Under the pieces are notes generated by a model, which searched no databases, was not told the DNA's origin, and worked only from the letters and a program-made list of their open reading frames with translations. The position numbers and the translations under genes were made by a program. A stretch of 34,113 bases of DNA from NCBI GenBank assembly GCA_021846045.1, contig JAJZCM010000017.1:1-34113 (forward strand), read 5' to 3'. Shown piece after piece: positions 24,669 to 31,121 of the stretch. Position 1 is the first letter of the stretch; every line of letters begins with the position of its first letter. Source of the DNA: a bacterium. Its GTDB lineage: Bacteria > Elusimicrobiota > Elusimicrobia > UBA1565 > UBA9628.

Positions 24669-27600
24669 ATGAAAAAAATAATTTTTTTCAAGAAGTCTAT
24701 GGTCATGAGCTTGGCCGCGGCGCTTTTTCTTGAGGCTTTTAGTTTTCCGGCTTATGCGGCATTGGGGGAATTCGCGACTCCTCAAGAAGAACCTGTTTCC
24801 TCAATTAGAATAGCCGCCCCGATTTACTTGGATGGCGGGGCAGCCCTGGGCGCATCGAATGTGGAACCAAATTTTGGGGCGGATATGAAACTTCCGGATA
24901 TCCAAAATATTCCCCTTCGCGATTCTCTTGAGCCGGAGACCGCGATAGGCAAAGGCGATCTCTTCCAATCACAACGGGCAACGCCGAAAATAGAAAATCC
25001 TCTTGCTTCGCCGCTTTCCCCCGACCCCGCTAAATCTAAAAAATTACTTTCTCCTTCTCGCATAGGCAAGATTATGGAGAGAAAAGCCCGGAATGATCGC
25101 GTGGAATTTACGGGGGAGAGTTTTGACGGGGTTTCTGAAAAAGGCTCAGCCATGACCGATTTGACCTCTTCAGAAGAGCGCGCGGATCCGGCGCTCCCAA
25201 TGAATTCCAGCGCCGCGGGAGCGAGGACCTTTTATCGCAAGAGAGATATCTCTGCCGCGCGTTTTGGAGAAGCTGAGCGGCAGGCCCTGATCAAGAAAGC
25301 CAGGACTCTCAAAGAGATGGTGGACCAAAAGATTATCGGGCAAGACCGCGCCACCACGATGATTCAAGATCGTCTCGTGCAGTATTTTGAAGGTTTCGGC
25401 ACGCGCGCTAAAGACCCGATCGCCGCGCATCTGATTGGCCTACCCGGCATTGGAAAGACGGCCATGCTTGACGCCATCGCAAAGTTGGGGTTCAATGTGG
25501 AGAGAATTGATGTCCAAAAATATGTCAAAGGCGGGAATAATTCAGGGAACTCCGATTATGCCAGGGACCTTTCTAATATCGCGGAACGAAATAAAGACAA
25601 GCCCTACATTCTCTTGGTTGACGAATTGGACAAGCTCCCTGAAATTGTGAACGGGCAAGAGGAGACAATCCCATTTATTGGGGCTCTCAACCAGATATTG
25701 ACCGATGGATTCATCTCCGTTTCCTCTTCCCTTTCCCTTCGCCCTGATTTCTCCAATGCCATGATCGTGACCACGATGAATTTTAACCCAAAGGAAATAG
25801 AGAGCTTTTCCGCCGAAGCGCTCGCAACCGCCAAGAAATACTACGACTTCACAATTGATGATTTCGCCGCGTTTGACTCTTGGATCCAAAAGGATTCCTC
25901 GGCGCGATACAAGCTGCTCATGGACCTGTTCCGTTCCAATACGGTGAGCCGTTTGGCTCCGAACATGGTCATCATGAAGCCGCTTTTGGCCGATGATTAC
26001 GTCAAAATCGTGAAGCTGACCGTTGACTCTTCCATCGCGGCGGCGACGCAAGGTTCTAGCGCCAAGAAACGAGTCGCGGTTGTTTATACCCAGGCATTCC
26101 TGGATTTTTTGTATCGGCAGACCGTTTTCGCTCCCTCCGGAGCCCGGGAAACTATCGCCAAGGCCAACGCTTTGACTGAGCAGCTAATCACCTTTGGGGT
26201 TAAAGCGACCGTGAAGGGGGACGAGTCGCTTGATCGTCCGCGTCTCATCTCGCTGGATTTTAATTCCGCAACCGGATTAGCGGAGGTGAGAGTGACTCCG
26301 CAAGTGTCGCGTTGGGGCCGGCTTGAGGGAAAGCCATCTTTTAAGATAGACGTGGCGTATGATCCGTCCGCCAGGCTTTTCACTCAACCTATTGATATTG
26401 CCATGAATCCTCCCGCTGAAAAAAGACAAGCGGCTGTTCGTGAAAAACTTCTGAAAAAAGAAATTTTTGCGGCTCGTTTTCCCAAGAATAGAAAATTAAC
26501 GTTGGGGCTCTCTGACAAGATCAATGAGAGTCTGATTGGACAAGAAGACCAATCCAAGCTTGTTGAAAAAGAGTTCAACTCCTATCTGAATCGGCCGGGT
26601 CCCGTGGCGAACCAGCCGCCATTTCTGGTCTTTGCCGGATTTCCAGGAATTGGGAAATCGGAGCTTGCCAATCTGACTGCAAAACATCTTGATTTACCCC
26701 TAGTTCGCGTCAATATGCAGGCTTATTCCTCGGACTCTCAGCAGACTGTCTCTCAATTTGGCCGGTCTTTATCCAATGCCATTACGCAGGCTAGACAAAA
26801 TGCGAAGAATGGCAAGTTCATCATTCTCTTTGAGGAGCTTGACAAGGTTTTTGAAATCGATGCTGAGGGGAAACTCGTCAATCGTCCAATCATGGCGATC
26901 ATCAAGGATTTGCTACAAGATGGGGTAGTGTCCATTCCCAGCGATCAACCTTTCTCTTCTAATGACAATGTTGTTGATGTGCGTGGTGCCTACAACATCA
27001 TCACAATGAATTTCGCTGGAGACCGATTCAGGTTTGAAGCGGACCCGAGGCTGACCACAATCGAAGACACTCGGCGGGCCGCGCAGACGTTGGCCATGCG
27101 TCCTGCGGCGCTTAAGAAAACCTTGGGCTCGATGTTTTTACCCGAGACTGTCAGTCGTCTCATGCCCCGGTTCCATATCATGATGCCGCTGAATGAATCC
27201 AACTATAAAAAACTCATCAATATCCAGGCCGCGAGGGTTGTCCAGAGCCGCCTCACGGATCCCAAGACCGGACGGAATAAGAGCCTTCTCACCGTTGAGA
27301 TGACGTCCGCCTACCGGAAGTATCTCTTTGGAGAAACGGTAATTCCCTCTGAAGGAGCGCGGAACACCGTCGTGGCCGCGCAGAATCGAATTTCTTCCCA
27401 TTTAGAGGAAGCCCTTTCCAAAATTCCAAAATCCTCGGGCATAGCCACGCAACCTGCGTCCATTCTCTTGGATTTTAGGCCCGCAAAAAGTTTGGTTGTG
27501 GCTTCTCTCATTCCCCATCAGGGGTCCAAGGCGATGCCGCGGACGCTTTATAAAAGAGAAGTTGCGCTTTCTTTCCCGCCGCTGGCCATTAAGGGAAGGA

Positions 27601-28388
27601 TGCCTGTTGGGAGAGTCAAAACCGCGGCTCACGAGTTTGGCCACGCCTATACTGCCGTTAGTCTTGGTCTTCGCTTTGAATATGCCACCGCAGTGCCTCC
27701 CAAACCCGGAGTCGGCGGCTACGTGAAGTACAACACAAGCGGCGCGCAAACCGCTCGGACTATGATTGCTCGACTCTATTCCGCGCTTGGCTCGCGCGCG
27801 ATGGAGCGCATTTTCATGAGCAAGGACCCGCTCAGTCCGCTATCTGTTTTGGATATCACGCCCGGCCCCTCTGGCGATATCCTGAGCGCTACGCAAACGC
27901 TATGGAATATTCTTTTTGAGCTTGGATTTGATCCTGGAGGGGGAACCCTTGACAGACTGGGAATTAACGGCCCTTCTCGCTACGCGGCTTTTGCGGATAT
28001 TCCTCCGGAGACCGTTGATAAATTAGGGAAAATATTGCGCCGTATGGAAAATGCTCTCGTGGCCAATCTTCTAAACGCGCATGATCAAAGCTGGTATCAG
28101 GACAAGATCGGCAAATTTGCCAGGGACGGGGGTTTGACCGAATCTCAGTTTTATGACCTGATCGGATATCCGTATCCCGGCCATAACGCCGTTTTTCTAG
28201 GGGAAAAATCGCGAATTGCCGAAATATTCGCGGATCAAGTTGAGAAACCCCTGCCGGAAGTGGCCAAGGCCGCGGCCTTCAAGCAAGGTCGTTTGCGCGC
28301 CACCGCGCTCCAAAATATGGATTCCGCGATCGCTGAATTTTCAGCCATCGTTAAAACGGAGCTGCATTCGGATCCAGCGAAGAAATAA
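24669..28388 (+). CDS. Exported double AAA+ protein with C-terminal FtsH/M41-like HEFGH metallopeptidase domain
   Basis: 1239 residues from the ATG at 24669 (AGGAG nine bases upstream; an in-frame ATG at 24621 lacks a proper site). The N-terminus is a classical signal peptide or signal anchor (KKIIFFKKSMVMSLAAALFL, ending near FPAYA). A linker of about 200 residues follows. AAA module 1 has IIGQDRATTMIQ, Walker A GLPGIGKT (257-264), Walker B YILLVDELDK (Asp318-Glu319) and VSRLAPNMVIMKPL. AAA module 2 has LIGQEDQSKLVE, GFPGIGKS (657-664), FIILFEELDK (Glu722-Glu723, so the Walker B Asp is Glu) and VSRLMPRFHIMMPL. Each module ends with a similar ARxTxxxAxN block, so they arose by duplication. 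The C-terminus has HEFGH (988-992) and a downstream SGDILSATQTL Asp near 1070, spaced like FtsH zinc ligands. An ATP-dependent protease with export signal is unusual; the cellular location is unresolved. Confidence 0.8.
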   Translation: MKKIIFFKKSMVMSLAAALFLEAFSFPAYAALGEFATPQEEPVSSIRIAAPIYLDGGAALGASNVEPNFGADMKLPDIQNIPLRDSLEPETAIGKGDLFQSQRATPKIENPLASPLSPDPAKSKKLLSPSRIGKIMERKARNDRVEFTGESFDGVSEKGSAMTDLTSSEERADPALPMNSSAAGARTFYRKRDISAARFGEAERQALIKKARTLKEMVDQKIIGQDRATTMIQDRLVQYFEGFGTRAKDPIAAHLIGLPGIGKTAMLDAIAKLGFNVERIDVQKYVKGGNNSGNSDYARDLSNIAERNKDKPYILLVDELDKLPEIVNGQEETIPFIGALNQILTDGFISVSSSLSLRPDFSNAMIVTTMNFNPKEIESFSAEALATAKKYYDFTIDDFAAFDSWIQKDSSARYKLLMDLFRSNTVSRLAPNMVIMKPLLADDYVKIVKLTVDSSIAAATQGSSAKKRVAVVYTQAFLDFLYRQTVFAPSGARETIAKANALTEQLITFGVKATVKGDESLDRPRLISLDFNSATGLAEVRVTPQVSRWGRLEGKPSFKIDVAYDPSARLFTQPIDIAMNPPAEKRQAAVREKLLKKEIFAARFPKNRKLTLGLSDKINESLIGQEDQSKLVEKEFNSYLNRPGPVANQPPFLVFAGFPGIGKSELANLTAKHLDLPLVRVNMQAYSSDSQQTVSQFGRSLSNAITQARQNAKNGKFIILFEELDKVFEIDAEGKLVNRPIMAIIKDLLQDGVVSIPSDQPFSSNDNVVDVRGAYNIITMNFAGDRFRFEADPRLTTIEDTRRAAQTLAMRPAALKKTLGSMFLPETVSRLMPRFHIMMPLNESNYKKLINIQAARVVQSRLTDPKTGRNKSLLTVEMTSAYRKYLFGETVIPSEGARNTVVAAQNRISSHLEEALSKIPKSSGIATQPASILLDFRPAKSLVVASLIPHQGSKAMPRTLYKREVALSFPPLAIKGRMPVGRVKTAAHEFGHAYTAVSLGLRFEYATAVPPKPGVGGYVKYNTSGAQTARTMIARLYSALGSRAMERIFMSKDPLSPLSVLDITPGPSGDILSATQTLWNILFELGFDPGGGTLDRLGINGPSRYAAFADIPPETVDKLGKILRRMENALVANLLNAHDQSWYQDKIGKFARDGGLTESQFYDLIGYPYPGHNAVFLGEKSRIAEIFADQVEKPLPEVAKAAAFKQGRLRATALQNMDSAIAEFSAIVKTELHSDPAKK

Positions 28389-28405
28389 TATGGGATTATC
28401 CCTTT

Positions 28406-28425
28406 TTTCCTAGGCCTTTTGGCCC
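28406..28425. repeat. 20-bp direct repeat, copy downstream of the AAA+ gene
   Basis: An exact copy of the element at 24572-24591, beginning 17 bases after the stop codon of the AAA+ gene. Here CTAGGCC-TTTT-GGCCCTAG makes an imperfect hairpin without a following T-run, so it is not a standard terminator. Further on, 28426-28612 has small inverted repeats (CGGCG/CGCCG near 28505-28521; CGGCTTA/TAAGCCG near 28528-28560) and no supported gene. Confidence 0.75.
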
Positions 28426-28612
28426 TAGCGGAGAAGCGCCAATTCATTTAAACCAGTGGAGTGATTCCAACGCTTCTTTACATTTGGCTTTATTGCTTCG
28501 TTGCGGCGTCCTTATCGCCGTCATTCCGGCTTAAGGATTGTGACCAAGGCATAAGCCGAGGAAATGCCGTTTCCAAATTCCGAAGGAAAACGGCCCGGAG
28601 TGACGAGTTGTT

Positions 28613-29648
28613 ATGAGAATCAATTCTTGGGCCGGCGTTGATTTTTTTACTTTTTAAACCGGTTCTAGCCGAGGATGTGGGCTGGCCGGTCTTTTTAAAT
28701 CATCCCGCCGGCGAGCAATCAAGCCCCTCGTCCGCCTTGGGGCGCAATTTCATTGTTTACGACAGCGGCCAAAGCCTTGCCATTTCACACTCGTGGAGTT
28801 CTGTTTTGGTCAATGGAAGCGGAGCTTGCCCGGGCTTATTTTTTAATTTAAACGATCGGATGGGAAAGGGCATTGGTTTCCTTGGAGGGCCGCTTCCATC
28901 CATGTTCTCCCCGGAGGGCGCTTTTGGGCCAAGGCTTCCCTCGGAGAAGGCCCCGGGTCATTGCGCTTGCGCATTCTGTCGGATAAACTCAAGAATCCGT
29001 CTTCTCTTTTTCTCATCGGAGCGGCGGTCTTTAACGGTTCCACGGAACAGCATTTAAGCGCATCTCCTTCAAACGGCTTTTATAAAGAAGTCTCATTGCT
29101 CAAGCGCTCGGTTTAGCCAAAGCCCGTTATTTATCCTCGCTATATCACGATTCATCATACCGCGGGGATTCAAACCTATTCCCTAAGTTTAACTTTGAAG
29201 GAAGTGCGGTTTATCCAAGATTTTTAGATGAACGGACGGGGTTGGTGGGATATTGGATATCAATTTTTTAATTGACGCGGGCGGACACATCATTGAGGGG
29301 CGACCCGAGAATGTCGAAGGATCTCATACTGAAGGCTTTAACAAAAACAATGTCGGTATCGCGCTCATGGGAAATTATAATCCTCCGGTTGACAATCGCT
29401 TGACCGATACCCAAATGAAAGCCCTGGTCTCTTTGGTGCGTTATCTTTCGTCGCGGTATGGAATTTCTCCATCCCATATCAAGGGCCATCGGGATTATGA
29501 TCAGACCGCTTGTCCCGGAGATGAGGTTTACGCCCTTTTGCCGCAAATTCGAGACCTAGATTCCTGGCGCGCGCCTCTGCAATTTTCCAGTCAGACTTCC
29601 GCGCTTTTTTCCCGCCTCAAACAGCCGGTTATTTGGGACCTTCGCTGA
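28613..29648 (+). pseudogene. Decayed N-acetylmuramoyl-L-alanine amidase (Amidase_2/PGRP type)
   Basis: Remains of an exported peptidoglycan amidase. From ATG 28613 the signal peptide reads MRINSWAGVDF, then breaks at a run of seven T (28642-28648). With one T fewer it continues FLLFKPVLAEDVGWPVFL. That frame is lost again between about 28860 and 28930; a second frame then carries SLRLRILSDKLKNP and RYITIHHTAGIQTYSLSLTLKEVRFIQDF, interrupted by TAG at 29114-29116 and at 29225-29227. A run of six T (29264-29269) shifts frame once more. The end is intact: FLIDAGGHIIEGR...NVGIALMGNY...IKGHRDYDQTACPGD. The zinc ligands His (IHHTAG), His (GHRD) and Cys (ACPG) are all still recognisable but split between frames. 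A product is unlikely unless these are sequencing errors. Confidence 0.8.
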
Positions 29649-29699
29649 ATCCTTTTTCCCATTTTCACATCTAATAAACACGGAGGCCTTGCGGCATTC

Positions 29700-31121
29700 A
29701 TGGAACAGAGAAATAAACTAAGGGGCGCGAAAGGAAGAACTTCTTTCGAGCTTGTTTTTTTAGGCGGACTGGGAGTTTTGATTTTATTGGGGAATATCGG
29801 AGCCTTTGCCGGGGAAGCGGAAGTTTGGGACTTGTCCACCGTGGTGGATGCGGTTTTAAAAGCTAGTCCCGAGCTTCAAGGCGCGGATGCCCGAATCGCG
29901 GCGGCCAAGGGTTCAGAAAATGAAGCAAAAGCGCAAGATCTTCCCAGTCTCAGCGCTATGAGTTTAATGACAAGGGGAAATGATCCCGTCTACGCATTTG
30001 GTTCTCTTTTAAACCAGCGCAATTTTACCGCGCAAGACTTCAACATCGGTTCTCTCAATTATCCGGGTTATATTAATAATATCGACACCGCCCTTCAGTT
30101 GAGCGTTCCGGTCTTTAGCGGATTTCAAGTCCAAAGCATGAAACGGGCCGGGAAATTAGGCCTCAAGCTCAGTCAAAGGCAAAAAGAGGCTTTGGCCCAG
30201 AATCTGCGCTTTGAAGCGGTTGATGCCTATCTTCAAATTCTTCTTGAGCGCCAGATGTTGGAAGAATTATCTCTTCGCGTTAAATCATCGGAAAAAAAGA
30301 TTTCCGATTCCAAAAGCCTTAAAGATAAGGGCTTAATTCTAGGATCTGATTTCTACGCGGCGGAAGCAATCGAAGGCGGCCTTCAAGCCCGCTTGATTCA
30401 ATCCCAAAAAATGCTTGAGGAAGCTCGCTGGCAGTTAATGAACTTGATGGCGACCGAGAATGAGAATTGGGATTTGAAAGGAGAGCTTTCTCCTACGGTT
30501 TATATCGTTGAAAACCGGGCCCAACTATTTGAAGAAGCCTTGGCCCACCGCCCGGAGCTCCAAGGAGCCCGCTTAGGAAAATCGATCGCGGAGGTTTTGC
30601 ATCAGAAAGAAAAAATGAGTTTGCTTCCTCAAATTCAAGCTTTTGCGACTTTAGACAGCAATACCAGCGGCGCTGGGGCCTTGGCCTCGGATAAGATGAT
30701 GGGGCTCGCCGCTCAAATACCGATTGCCGATCCTTCTTATTTCGCCCGGAAATCGGTGGCCTTGGCAAAAGTTCAGGAGGCTTCATCCCAAGAAAAAAGT
30801 CTTGAGAGAAAAATCCATTCTGAAGTCATCGAGACCTTAGAGGGTTATCAAGGCTCGGCATTGGCTTTGCCGATTTTGGCTCAAACCCTTAAACGCGCTC
30901 AAAAGGCTTTGGCGCTTGTCGGGCCCCTGTATCGAGAGGGGCGGCAGAGTATTGTTGAAGCTCTGCGGGCGGAGGAGGGGGAAACGGCGGCCCAAAAAGC
31001 CTTGCTTCAAGACTCCTTTGGAATCCACTTAGGGTATGCCCGCATCCTTCTTTCAGTGGGAGATCTCAACGCGGAGGGAATTAAAAAAATCGCGTGGCGC
31101 TTGGAGACGGAAAAGAAATGA
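29700..31121 (+). CDS. TolC-family outer-membrane efflux protein (third copy)
   Basis: 473 residues. A hydrophobic signal segment (LVFLGGLGVLILLGNIGAFA) follows a longer than usual polar N-terminus (MEQRNKLRGAKGRTSFE), so the true start may be further in. The OEP body begins WDLSTVVDAVLKASPELQGADARIAAAKGSENEAKAQDLPSLSA. The second repeat has LAHRPELQGARLGKSIAEVLHQKEKMSLLPQIQAFATLD, and GREGRQSIVEALRAEEGETAAQKALL-like helices close it (LYREGRQSIVEALRAEE). GGAGG lies 13 bases before the ATG, farther than ideal. It overlaps the following RND gene by four bases (ATGA) and presumably forms its outer-membrane channel. Confidence 0.9.
   Translation: MEQRNKLRGAKGRTSFELVFLGGLGVLILLGNIGAFAGEAEVWDLSTVVDAVLKASPELQGADARIAAAKGSENEAKAQDLPSLSAMSLMTRGNDPVYAFGSLLNQRNFTAQDFNIGSLNYPGYINNIDTALQLSVPVFSGFQVQSMKRAGKLGLKLSQRQKEALAQNLRFEAVDAYLQILLERQMLEELSLRVKSSEKKISDSKSLKDKGLILGSDFYAAEAIEGGLQARLIQSQKMLEEARWQLMNLMATENENWDLKGELSPTVYIVENRAQLFEEALAHRPELQGARLGKSIAEVLHQKEKMSLLPQIQAFATLDSNTSGAGALASDKMMGLAAQIPIADPSYFARKSVALAKVQEASSQEKSLERKIHSEVIETLEGYQGSALALPILAQTLKRAQKALALVGPLYREGRQSIVEALRAEEGETAAQKALLQDSFGIHLGYARILLSVGDLNAEGIKKIAWRLETEKK

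Noticed and set aside
28505-28600. Small inverted repeats after the AAA+ gene considered as a terminator
   Set aside because: Stems are short or imperfect and have no T-run.
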